From NCBI GenBank assembly GCA_012719495.1, contig JAAYAG010000011.1:102098-166097 (forward strand): a stretch of 64,000 nt of DNA, in the 5' to 3' direction. Source of the stretch: Bacteroidales bacterium (GTDB lineage: Bacteria; Bacteroidota; Bacteroidia; Bacteroidales; Prolixibacteraceae). A program made the position numbers and the translations under genes. The notes beneath the pieces are model-generated. The model did not search any database and was not told where the DNA came from. It saw only the letters and a list, made by a program, of their open reading frames with translations. Below are positions 27,098 to 35,870 of this stretch, in pieces (position 1 is the stretch's first letter; each line of letters begins with the position of its first letter).

Positions 27098-30000
27098 TTA
27101 AAACTTAACATTTAGACCTATAGTAATTCTCCTTCCCGGAGGAGTTCGGCTGTTATCGCGAGGCAAACCGGTAGGGCCAGGCAAGCCCACTTCGGGATCC
27201 TGTCCGGAGTAATTAGTCCAAGTGAACAAATTGTATGCAGTACCATGTATTCGAACTTCTTTCAATTTCATCTTTTCACATGCTTTCTTACTAAAGTTGT
27301 ATGAAAGCGATACTGTTTTTAAGCGCAAATACGATGCATCTTCAACAAACCTACTAGATCCCAACCAGTTATATCCTTTTTGATAAAGCGCCCTTGGCAC
27401 ATCTGTTGTATCGCCAATACTTCTCCAACGCCAGTTTGTAGCTTTACTCTGGTTATCGTGATTATACATTTTCTCCGTATCCATTCTTGTTTGGTTAATC
27501 ACATCTTGCCCAAGTTTGTAATAGAAAAAACAGTTGAAAGTCCAGTTTTTATAGCTAATACGAGGACCAAGACCACCCATAATTGACGGGTTGTAGTCGC
27601 CCAACACAACAATATCCAATTCATCAATTACCCCATCGTAATTAGTGTCGGTATATTTGGCATCGCCGGGCTCAAACTCATAATTTTCAGCACCCTGAAC
27701 CATTGTCAATTGCTTTTTCCCAGTAATATCGTAAACCGGATTACCTTTTGCATCTCGAACAACAATGTCGTTATAATCGACATAAGCCCGTTCATAATTA
27801 TACCCGAAGAAAGTACCCACCGGAACACCAGAAAGCACTTTTACTTTATATTCACCATTAGCCAGCATGTTTCCGGATTCGAGCGAATAGTTTTCGGGAA
27901 GGCTCAACACTATGTTTTCATTGTGTGACATGTTGAAGTTTATACTAAACTTGAAATTGTCTTGTTCAATAATTTTTGCATCAAACATCAACTCCCACCC
28001 TTGATTTAGCATTTCGCCTTCGTTCTGGCTTATAGCTGAATACCCTGATGTTGTAGGGATTCTGGAATTCTTAATGTATAGGTTATGGGTTAGTTTTCGG
28101 TAAACATCAAATTCTATATTCAGCCGGTTGTTGAACCCCCAAAAAGTAATACCAGGGCTATACTGCTCTATCGTTTCCCATTTTAGCGAAGTAAGCTCAA
28201 TTTTATCGGGACGCACGCCAGCAACCCCCATATAACCATACGATGTACTAGCGCTATATGTACTAAAATACAAGTAGTTATCCTTTGGAGAATTACCCGA
28301 CAGCCCCCAACTACCACGCAACTTCAAATCGTTGATGAATTTTAATTTCTTCATAAACGGTTCGCTAGAAACACGCCAAGCAAACGACAACATTGGGAAA
28401 GTTCCCCAACGACTATCGCTACTGAACTTTGAATTGCCCTCGTACCTAACCCCAGCAGTTAAAATGTACCTGTCTGTATATTTATACATGACTTGTGTAT
28501 AAAAGCCCAATGAACGATATGCACCTGATGATCCTGTGAAACCTAACAGGTTTACTGCTCCTGCAGGGTCTTTCAAATCGGGCGATGCTGATCGGTAGGT
28601 TTCAGTAGCATAAAATCGGTCGGTTTTTGATTCCGTATCAACAACACCCTGTATAACAAGCTCGTGCCCCTCGCCCAAACTTGGAGTATATAACAACTGG
28701 TTTTTTGTTGTTACCGATGAATTTTTCGTGTACGACTCACGTGCCTTATTGGTAGAAGATGACATAAATTCGTAGCCCAAGGCTTCCCAAGGGAGAAATG
28801 AGGCAGTTTTGGCATCGGAAATATCCAAGGTAATAGTACCATCATATATTAATGAAGACAGGATATTGTATCTGATAGAAAATGCAGCGCGTGTGTTATC
28901 TTGGAGGGTTTTATTACTTCCCAATTTCCCCACAGCCACCGGGTTGAACATTGATGAACCCGAACCTTGCAATGTCTCTATCGGCGTAAAAAATGACTCA
29001 AGTTGGTTTCCGTCTTTGTCCATTTCGTACACCGCCATATTAGGCATTTTTGTGTAAGCTTTCGACCTGATGGCTGCATTTGGAGCTACTTCATAATTAG
29101 CATCACGGTCGTAGCGCGTAAACATAATGTCGGTTTTCAATCTTATTTTAGTCGAAAGATCATAATCGAGCGAAGTGCTTATGTTTATTTTCTTTAGCCC
29201 AGTACCAATGGTTGTCCCTTTCTCATCCTGATAACCCAACGACATTTTATATCTCGATTTATCTCCGCCGCCTCGCACAGAAAAGTTTTGCTCCAAGACG
29301 TGTCCAATTTGGGTTATTTCTTTCACCCAATTTGTGTTTTGCGAGAAATTATGATAATTCTCCCATGTGGGGTCAAAATCAATTTCAGAACTATTATACG
29401 TACCATCGTCGTTTTGTGTAAACCACGTACCTGCATCGTTATTGTAATGTTCTTCTTTCATCAGGCGAGCATACCCTGGACCATCAAGCATAGGAATTTG
29501 ATCAGGTTCTTTCGATAAGGTATACTTGGTTGTGTATTCAAAAATTGGTTTCGATTTGGTACCTCGCTTTGTTTGTATCATAAGCACACCATTTGCTGCT
29601 TTTGATCCATAAATGGCAGTTGATGCGGCATCTTTTAGCACCTCTATCGATTCGATATCTTCAGGGCTCACATCAATCAGGTTACCAAACTGTTCCACAT
29701 TGGCACTGGCAAAATCAAAATCAGAGGCAATTGTTGTACTGTAAGGAATTCCGTTAACAACAATTAAGGGTTCGTTGTTTGCATTTAATGTAGCAGTACC
29801 CCTTATTCGGATATTTAGCCCAGCACCGGGATCTCCTGAAATTGCAGTAATATCAACATTGCTGATTCGACCTTGAAGCATTTCTTCAACAGTTGTTGTT
29901 TGAGCAACCTTTAAGTCCTCAAACTCTAAGCGAGCAATGGCTGTTGCGCGGTCTCTGACAGATGTAACACCATCATTACCCATTTTTTCGCCTCGAATAA

Positions 30001-30340
30001 CAATTTCTTCAAGTCCTTTACTTTCCTCTTCAAGAACAATATCGAGTTTGGTTTTATTGCCAACTTCCAAAACTTGGTTTTTAAAACCAATAAATGAAAC
30101 TTGTATTTTAGCTTTTGTTGATGATATCTTAAATGAAAAGTTGCCGTTAAAATCGGTTATTGTACCACTTACAAAACGACCGTTTGCATCAACCTCAACA
30201 ATATTAACCCCTGTTATAGGCTGTTTGTTAACATCTTTTATCGAGCCGGTAATAATAATACTTTGTGCAAAGGTAAAATTTGATACCAGCAAGAAAAAGA
30301 ACAACAAAGTAGTTTGTAATATTTTAATATATTTTTTCAT
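27098..30340 (-). CDS. SusC-type TonB-dependent transporter (first pair of the fasciclin operon)
   Basis: A 1080-residue outer-membrane transporter with canonical SusC features: signal peptide 1-25; regulatory domain about 28-110 (ITGSIKDVNKQPITGVNIVEV); TonB-box region GLEEIVIRGEKMG; plug with LQGRISNVDITAISGDPGAG, LNIRIRGTATLNANNEPLIVV and the SusC signature EVLKDAASTAIYGSKAANGVL; then the barrel with YILTAGVRYEGNSKFSSDSRWG and YTDTNYDGVIDELDIVVLGD. It ends in a Phe-containing strand (ITIGLNVKF). It is second in the operon, 36 bases after the long fasciclin gene, and is directly followed by its SusD. Confidence 0.95.
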   Translation of the reverse strand: MKKYIKILQTTLLFFFLLVSNFTFAQSIIITGSIKDVNKQPITGVNIVEVDANGRFVSGTITDFNGNFSFKISSTKAKIQVSFIGFKNQVLEVGNKTKLDIVLEEESKGLEEIVIRGEKMGNDGVTSVRDRATAIARLEFEDLKVAQTTTVEEMLQGRISNVDITAISGDPGAGLNIRIRGTATLNANNEPLIVVNGIPYSTTIASDFDFASANVEQFGNLIDVSPEDIESIEVLKDAASTAIYGSKAANGVLMIQTKRGTKSKPIFEYTTKYTLSKEPDQIPMLDGPGYARLMKEEHYNNDAGTWFTQNDDGTYNSSEIDFDPTWENYHNFSQNTNWVKEITQIGHVLEQNFSVRGGGDKSRYKMSLGYQDEKGTTIGTGLKKINISTSLDYDLSTKIRLKTDIMFTRYDRDANYEVAPNAAIRSKAYTKMPNMAVYEMDKDGNQLESFFTPIETLQGSGSSMFNPVAVGKLGSNKTLQDNTRAAFSIRYNILSSLIYDGTITLDISDAKTASFLPWEALGYEFMSSSTNKARESYTKNSSVTTKNQLLYTPSLGEGHELVIQGVVDTESKTDRFYATETYRSASPDLKDPAGAVNLLGFTGSSGAYRSLGFYTQVMYKYTDRYILTAGVRYEGNSKFSSDSRWGTFPMLSFAWRVSSEPFMKKLKFINDLKLRGSWGLSGNSPKDNYLYFSTYSASTSYGYMGVAGVRPDKIELTSLKWETIEQYSPGITFWGFNNRLNIEFDVYRKLTHNLYIKNSRIPTTSGYSAISQNEGEMLNQGWELMFDAKIIEQDNFKFSINFNMSHNENIVLSLPENYSLESGNMLANGEYKVKVLSGVPVGTFFGYNYERAYVDYNDIVVRDAKGNPVYDITGKKQLTMVQGAENYEFEPGDAKYTDTNYDGVIDELDIVVLGDYNPSIMGGLGPRISYKNWTFNCFFYYKLGQDVINQTRMDTEKMYNHDNQSKATNWRWRSIGDTTDVPRALYQKGYNWLGSSRFVEDASYLRLKTVSLSYNFSKKACEKMKLKEVRIHGTAYNLFTWTNYSGQDPEVGLPGPTGLPRDNSRTPPGRRITIGLNVKF

Positions 30341-30376
30341 ATAGCTTTACACTTTGTGATTATATAAATACTCCTG

Positions 30377-32530
30377 CTACTTCTCAAGAAGCACGTTATC
30401 AATTTTATGAAGCACGCCAAATTGAATGAGGTTATTGGCAGTACTGTTGCTAACATTTACCCTCGACCCTTTTCTGTCAATTACACTCAAATTATCAACT
30501 TGGTTAACAATTTCAACAGGAGCACAATACGCCACATCAACACCAGTAGAATCGATCTTTGCAGTACAGAAAGTTCCACTTAATTTGCCATCGTTGAATA
30601 TGACATTATCAAACACAAAATGATAAAGAAGAAACTCTTTTAATTTTTCTTTGTCGTCTGGAATTAGCCCATTGATTCGTGCAGAATTTATGGCACTATT
30701 TGTAGGTGCAAACACAGTCCATGATTCTTGAAGTTGTAAGAAACTCATGTGAGGATACGCCAAATCGGTCTCCGAATTAATAGTTGTATCAGAAAGGCCA
30801 GCTTGGTATAGGAGATTATAGAATTCAGATAATTCATTGTCGTTTGCAATGAATTTTGCGGCATCGTTTTTAGGGCCAAGTATAGCTTTATCAACAAAGT
30901 ACAAAATGCCATTATCACCTTTTTGCGAACCAGTAATCTTGGCTTGATTGCCCAATTCTTGATTTCCTCCACCTTTAAGCACGTTATTTTTATATTGTAC
31001 ATAGTTGCCTGAATTCATCTTTACAAATCCTGAACCAGAAAAATCAATGTTATTATCGAGGGTAATTTGATCGCTTACATACGATTTTATCGCCAATTCC
31101 CCCATCGGGTTCCAAAGGCCATCTTCGGCCAAATATTCAATTCTTTCTCCTTCTTTAAAATAGCGAATACCCCCTTCGGCTAGCCCATCGTTTGTTGGAG
31201 CAAAAATGGTTACATCCAAATCGGGCGATGTAAGAGAAATAATCATTTGAGAAGCGTTAATTCCATAAAGAAAGGTGGTATAAATACTGTCGAAAAACAC
31301 TGGGGCAATGGTACTTGTAAAGGCTCTGGGAGGATTATACTTATTCATGGTATAAACCGGCCCATTGCTCAACATTATTGCGCTCTCTATATCATTATGA
31401 ATGTCAATAGGAACTACATCGCCGTAGTAATTGAAAAATTGTTTTTGCATCTTAGATGGGATTACCAGCCGATTGACTAAACAAGACTGGGCCAGAAAAG
31501 TCAACGTTATTTCTGGAACTTCATCCAAACTAGAAAACTGCTTTAAAATTGTATTGTCAATATAATTCTGAAGTGCGTTATTGGTTGGGATAAGTGCAGT
31601 CCAAGAGTTCTTGCGCTGAATTATACCGCCATCGGGAGTAGGGCCGCCTTCACTTGCAATATTAGTAATACGGGAATATCCCTTCGAGTAAATCTTAACT
31701 TGATCGTTGTCGTCAGCATATCCTGACAATGAATAATAAGCAAAACGTTGTATCAGGTCATAAAAAACACCATACTTATCTTGATTTTCCTTAACATATT
31801 CTTCTATGCTTGGTATCCCGGGTACAACCTTATCAATAAAGTAAATATATCCGTTAGAACATTTCGCTTCCGATGATAAAACATTGGCATTATACCATTG
31901 TAAACCGCTCCATTTAGTGTCGGGAAAAAAGAAATTATAATCAGAGCCATTAGGGTCTCCAAAACTCTCTGCAAAAAATTCTGTAGAGAAATATGGGACC
32001 CATTTTTCCTGCCCTTGTATCAACAATGTTTCTCCTTTAAAATCGGTAAAATACCTCACTGTATCGAAGTAATCATCTGCTTTACTTTGAGTTTGCATCC
32101 TCCAAAGAAGGGCACCAATCTCACTTCCACTTTCCTGCCAACCTCCGTGCCAATATGAATAATCATAAACAAATTGTTGACGCGCTTTAGGTGTGTTCAT
32201 AATATTAAGAGTAAACAACTTAAATGCCTGCTCTTCGGTGATTTCATCTACAGAGCTTATGCTTGCCGATTTGAAATATGCCTGATATGAACTGTCGTTG
32301 GCTGCCATAATTGTAAAAAGGCCATTTTGAATCGGCTCCTCATAGCCGGCTTTTTTCATTAATTGCAGTAAAATTGTATAATTCCCTTTCTCCTCAAGCG
32401 TTTCGAGAATTGATCCACTTAACCATGGTGGATCTTCATAGCGGGCATAGTGATCGTCTTCACAACTATACAAGGAAAAAAACAACCCTGTAATCAGGAA
32501 GATCTTTGATAAAAAGGAAACTTTCTTCAT
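30377..32530 (-). CDS. Large fasciclin (FAS1) lipoprotein, four repeats
   Basis: A 717-residue lipoprotein, first gene of the operon. Lipid Cys23 in LYSC is followed by EDDHY, an acidic surface-export type signal. Four FAS1-like units can be traced: about 40-235 (NYTILLQLMKKAGYEEPIQN, GLFTIMAANDSSYQAYF), 240-395 (VFYDLIQRFAYYSL, SWTALIPTNNALQNYI), 400-550 (IFAPTNDGLAEGG, GILYFVDKAILGP) and 555-715 (EFYNLLYQAGL, SWTVFAPTNSAINSARI, FGVLHKIDNVLLEK). The first unit has a long insertion rich in Trp and Tyr (QWYNANV, YWHGGW). It is likely a surface-exposed partner of the SusCD complex that binds ligand or another surface. The operon promoter should lie in 32531-32800. Confidence 0.85.
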   Translation of the reverse strand: MKKVSFLSKIFLITGLFFSLYSCEDDHYARYEDPPWLSGSILETLEEKGNYTILLQLMKKAGYEEPIQNGLFTIMAANDSSYQAYFKSASISSVDEITEEQAFKLFTLNIMNTPKARQQFVYDYSYWHGGWQESGSEIGALLWRMQTQSKADDYFDTVRYFTDFKGETLLIQGQEKWVPYFSTEFFAESFGDPNGSDYNFFFPDTKWSGLQWYNANVLSSEAKCSNGYIYFIDKVVPGIPSIEEYVKENQDKYGVFYDLIQRFAYYSLSGYADDNDQVKIYSKGYSRITNIASEGGPTPDGGIIQRKNSWTALIPTNNALQNYIDNTILKQFSSLDEVPEITLTFLAQSCLVNRLVIPSKMQKQFFNYYGDVVPIDIHNDIESAIMLSNGPVYTMNKYNPPRAFTSTIAPVFFDSIYTTFLYGINASQMIISLTSPDLDVTIFAPTNDGLAEGGIRYFKEGERIEYLAEDGLWNPMGELAIKSYVSDQITLDNNIDFSGSGFVKMNSGNYVQYKNNVLKGGGNQELGNQAKITGSQKGDNGILYFVDKAILGPKNDAAKFIANDNELSEFYNLLYQAGLSDTTINSETDLAYPHMSFLQLQESWTVFAPTNSAINSARINGLIPDDKEKLKEFLLYHFVFDNVIFNDGKLSGTFCTAKIDSTGVDVAYCAPVEIVNQVDNLSVIDRKGSRVNVSNSTANNLIQFGVLHKIDNVLLEK

Positions 32531-32664
32531 AAAGATTATAGATTTAGTACTTAATTATTTCTATTTGTTTCTAATAAATCATTAATAATGCATATCTCTA
32601 AAATTCATGTCGTTTGGGGAAAATTAACAGAACGATATGTGAAAATTCACAATTTTTAACACTT

Positions 32665-32696
32665 TAAAAATAGATAGTTCAAAAGAGCTATTTTTA
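32665..32696. repeat. Inverted repeat upstream of the fasciclin operon
   Basis: TAAAAATAG (32665-32673) and CTATTTTTA (32688-32696) are perfect 9-base arms around a 14-base spacer. It lies about 135-165 bases before the start codon of the first operon gene and could be an HTCS-binding site or a leader hairpin. Confidence 0.45.
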
Positions 32697-33245
32697 TAAT
32701 CCTAGCTAATAGTTTAATAAAAATAGACATCTATATGTTTAATTTTTTGTGTAATTCTAATGAAAATATCAATAATTATATAAATTTAACTTTGTAGTAT
32801 ATTATGCTCTAAAAACTCACAAACAGCATGTTACTCTTATATGTAATTGCAACTTGTAGAAATATCGGCCTCAAATTAAATAATTGGTAAATAAAGACAG
32901 GAATATAATGCTATATCAATTAATAATCAACATATTAATAAATAAATGCACGTTTGGAATATTTTCCCAGATATAAAAAAATCAAATTTCTCGAACCACT
33001 TAACAATTCTAAAAAACTGATTATCTGACAAATAAATAACAATTTCAACAAAGCATAGAAATACTAAATATCATTTACTGAAGATCAAATCCTTCGTTAA
33101 CCACGAAAAGAATCTTTTTCAACACATAGAACCATACAATGGGAAACTTCCAACAATGACCGGAAAATGATTTTCAATACCATAGAAACCAATAATAGAC
33201 AAATAGTTACGATTAGACACCAAACACATAATCCATTATAAATGA

Positions 33246-33278
33246 GTCAAAATTGACAATTATTTGTTCAATTTTGAC
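33246..33278. repeat. 11-bp inverted repeat upstream of GH30
   Basis: GTCAAAATTGA (33246-33256) and TCAATTTTGAC (33268-33278) are perfect 11-base arms. The arm starts are 22 bases apart, about two helical turns. It sits about 125-155 bases before the GH30 ATG and just upstream of the expected promoter, as expected for an activator site. Confidence 0.55.
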
Positions 33279-33384
33279 AAATTTGAGCCTCGCGTTTAGC
33301 TAATTTTACCACTGGATTAGTAGCGGCTTTCATTTTAAAAAAATCAACATCGTTCTGCCAAAAAGATTTTAGTATTAACATTTC

Positions 33385-33390
33385 AGGAGG
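33385..33390 (+). promoter_or_regulatory. Shine-Dalgarno sequence of GH30
   Basis: AGGAGG lies 11 bases before the ATG at 33402. Strong Shine-Dalgarno sequences are uncommon in Bacteroidetes, and the other PUL genes here lack one. Confidence 0.5.
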
Positions 33391-33401
33391 ATAGAAGAAA
33401 G

Positions 33402-35702
33402 ATGAAGTTAACACTTACAAAATTGATCATTCTAGGCATCGTTTTCTTATCATTGATTTCTGTCAATGAAGCAAACGCTCAAAACCTAACCATCGACTTA
33501 GCCAATCAACACCAGATAATTCGCGGATTTGGAGGAATTCATATAAACGCATGGACAGGTCAGCAACTGAACAACGACATGTGCGAAAAAGCATTCGACA
33601 ATGATCCTGGCGAAATAGGACTGAGCATTTTCCGTATTTGGGTCGACCCAGAAAAAAACGGGTGGAATGCTGAATTGCCGGCTGCAAAATATGCAGTAAG
33701 TAAAGGGGCTATTGTGTTTGCATCGCCTTGGAATCCCCCTTCTAACATGAAAGAAGAGCTTAGAAAAACCGATCAAGGGACCGACTACAGACTTCTGCCC
33801 CAATACTATGGAGCATATACCGATCATCTCAACAGCTTCATCGATCACATGAATAGTAATGAGGTGCCCCTGTATGCCATTTCGGTACAAAACGAACCCG
33901 ACTGGCATAGCTGGACATGGTGGGAACCCAATGAAATGTTGAAATTTGTGCGCGAAAACGCCCAAAATATAAATTGCAGGGTTATTGCTCCCGAATCGTT
34001 TAGCTACAGCCGAAAAATGATCGACCCGTTATTAAACGACTCTATTGCCAATTCAAATATCGACATTCTGGGAACTCATCTCTACGGAACGCCAAAATCG
34101 AATTTCTACTATCCTCTGGCCTATCAGAAAGGAAAAGAAATATGGATGACCGAACACTTATACGGAAGCGACAAACCAGCCGACAACACATGGGAACTAG
34201 CCCTTCAGGTGGCGGAAGAAATAAATACATGCATGGATGCCCGCATGAGCGCGTTTGTGTATTGGTATATTCGCCGTTTTTATGGACTTATTGATGATTC
34301 GGGCAATATTACCGACAAAGGGTATGTAATGTCGCATTTTTCAAAATTTGTCAGGCCCGGCTCATATCGGGTTGAAATGCCTTTCAATGCCGGAACCAAT
34401 ATTACAGCAACTGCTTACAAAAACGACTCAACGCTGGCAATTGTGGTTGTCAACCGTAGCAACAATGCAGCCACACTCAATTTTAATATCGAGAACAACC
34501 TCGACGTGATCGATTCAATGACTCAATTTACTACTACAGCCTTGAAAAAAGTAAACAACGAGGGAACATTTACCATTGAAAACGGAAGCTTTTCGGCAAG
34601 TGTTGAACCAAAAAGCATAACAACATTTACATCAGATCCCGCTCATGGCGGAAAGTATAATAACGAATCTCCGGTTGCCATCATCACAGGTGAAAATGAA
34701 GTGCCCGATAACGAGGGTACAGGCGTAACTGTTACTTTGAACGGAGCCGAAAGTACCGACAACGATGGTCAAATTGTAAAATACTCATGGGCTAAAGATG
34801 GCTACCAGTTTGCAAACACCCCGGAAATTCAGGAAAAGCTAGAACTGGGAAAACACATTTTCGCGCTCACAGTAACCGACAACGACGGTGCTACTGCTTC
34901 ATCAACATTCACAGTTAATGTATATAACAACAATTCAACAGAATGCTGGCTCGAAGCAGAATGTGCTTCAATAGTAGGTGAAAATTGGGACATAATACAA
35001 AACTCAGCCGTTTCTGAAGGAAAATACCTGACTGTGAAAAACGAATTTGAATCAGCCCCGAGCCCAACAGCCGACACAACCCAACATTTAACATACTCAT
35101 TTACCGTAGAAGAAAGCGGTACATACAAAGTATGGGGACGTATATTAGTCCCAAGCCCTAACGATGATTCATTTTGGGTACGTGTCGACAATGGTGAATG
35201 GGTAAATTGGAACAGTATTCCGGGAGGCAGCAGTTGGGCATGGGATGATGTGCATAACCAAAGTAATGAAAGCACGATGTTTTATACGCTGGAACCTGGA
35301 AACCACACCCTTTATATCTGCTATCGGGAAAATGGCGCAGCCATCGACAAACTATATATAACCAATACAGGTAAGGTTCCTTCCGGCTTAGGCGGCGAGG
35401 CAAGCTCTTGTCCCGAAATTGAAGAACCCGAAATTCCCAACGGATTTCAATCATTTGTTGCAAACCATACAATTAAAGTATTCCCAAATCCTACAAAGTC
35501 AAAAATCAATATTGAAAGCCTTAAGCCCCTTACGTCGTTGAATATTTTCAACTGCAACGGCCTTCGCGTTTATTCAAAAACATATACAGATGAAACATTT
35601 AACGAAGAAATTGAGCTTCAGGTCGAAGCAGGGATTTATTTTCTTCAGACCATAACCGAAAAAAATTATTCGATACAAAAGTTAATAATAGAAAATCAAT
35701 AA
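33402..35702 (+). CDS. T9SS-exported GH30 xylanase with PKD-like and CBM domains
   Basis: A 766-residue multidomain enzyme. Signal peptide 1-26; GH30 catalytic domain with C-terminal beta-domain about 27-415, with acid/base Glu165 in VQNEPDW and nucleophile Glu251 in WMTEHLYG; the segment VYWYIRRFYGLI resembles the Arg-containing loop that binds the glucuronic-acid side chain in GH30_8 glucuronoxylanases. A PKD-like domain follows (about 422-508, LNGAESTDNDGQIVKYSWA), then a CBM6/35-like domain (about 512-660, ECWLEAECASI, GTYKVWGRI) and a T9SS type A sorting domain (about 690-766, IKVFPNPTKSKINIES). Predicted role: extracellular cutting of glucuronoxylan next to uronic-acid branches. It has its own terminator, so it is a single-gene unit at the left end of the xylan PUL. 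Confidence 0.88.
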   Translation: MKLTLTKLIILGIVFLSLISVNEANAQNLTIDLANQHQIIRGFGGIHINAWTGQQLNNDMCEKAFDNDPGEIGLSIFRIWVDPEKNGWNAELPAAKYAVSKGAIVFASPWNPPSNMKEELRKTDQGTDYRLLPQYYGAYTDHLNSFIDHMNSNEVPLYAISVQNEPDWHSWTWWEPNEMLKFVRENAQNINCRVIAPESFSYSRKMIDPLLNDSIANSNIDILGTHLYGTPKSNFYYPLAYQKGKEIWMTEHLYGSDKPADNTWELALQVAEEINTCMDARMSAFVYWYIRRFYGLIDDSGNITDKGYVMSHFSKFVRPGSYRVEMPFNAGTNITATAYKNDSTLAIVVVNRSNNAATLNFNIENNLDVIDSMTQFTTTALKKVNNEGTFTIENGSFSASVEPKSITTFTSDPAHGGKYNNESPVAIITGENEVPDNEGTGVTVTLNGAESTDNDGQIVKYSWAKDGYQFANTPEIQEKLELGKHIFALTVTDNDGATASSTFTVNVYNNNSTECWLEAECASIVGENWDIIQNSAVSEGKYLTVKNEFESAPSPTADTTQHLTYSFTVEESGTYKVWGRILVPSPNDDSFWVRVDNGEWVNWNSIPGGSSWAWDDVHNQSNESTMFYTLEPGNHTLYICYRENGAAIDKLYITNTGKVPSGLGGEASSCPEIEEPEIPNGFQSFVANHTIKVFPNPTKSKINIESLKPLTSLNIFNCNGLRVYSKTYTDETFNEEIELQVEAGIYFLQTITEKNYSIQKLIIENQ

Positions 35703-35715
35703 ACAGAAAGCAGGA

Positions 35716-35757
35716 AACCGTGCGCATAGGTAGTCTAGCCTGGCGCCGGTTTTTTTT
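35716..35757 (+). terminator. Rho-independent terminator after GH30
   Basis: AACCG-T-GCGC (35716-35725) pairs with GCGCCGGTT (35743-35751), with one bulged T. The T run reaches 35757. It separates GH30 from GH97. Confidence 0.75.
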
Positions 35758-35838
35758 GTACTTTGGCAAAGTAATAAATCAAGGAAACTCGTTCTACTGC
35801 GATTTTTTTAAAAGCCAGAGAAAAATTTGATTGAATTT

Positions 35839-35846
35839 TATATTTG
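35839..35846 (+). promoter_or_regulatory. -7 element candidate for GH97
   Basis: TATATTTG is an exact TAnnTTTG match. Transcription would begin about 18 bases before the GH97 ATG. No TTG is found at the -33 distance. Confidence 0.45.
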
Positions 35847-35870
35847 AGAAAACATTAACTAACAATAACG

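Larger units (their letters stand above)
32531..33401. other. Long divergent intergenic region between the fasciclin operon and GH30
   Basis: These 871 bases are very AT-rich and separate two PULs that run in opposite directions. They hold two inverted repeats (32665-32696 and 33246-33278) and should contain both promoters. A clean TAnnTTTG for the fasciclin operon was not found. Near GH30, TAATTTTA (33301-33308) is one base off a -7 element. No open frame or RNA gene is evident. Confidence 0.6.

Noticed and set aside
15397..32530. Idea that the fasciclin block is a defence or toxin system
   Set aside because: All products are outer-membrane transporters, surface lipoproteins and an HTCS; no nuclease, effector or phage-type gene is present.
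32787..32794. TAACTTTG on the plus strand in the long intergenic region
   Set aside because: It is 600 bases from GH30 with no -33 element; AT-rich DNA gives such matches by chance.
33498..33965. Antisense open frame inside GH30 (about 155 codons)
   Set aside because: It overlaps the catalytic domain of GH30 and shows no recognisable domain.
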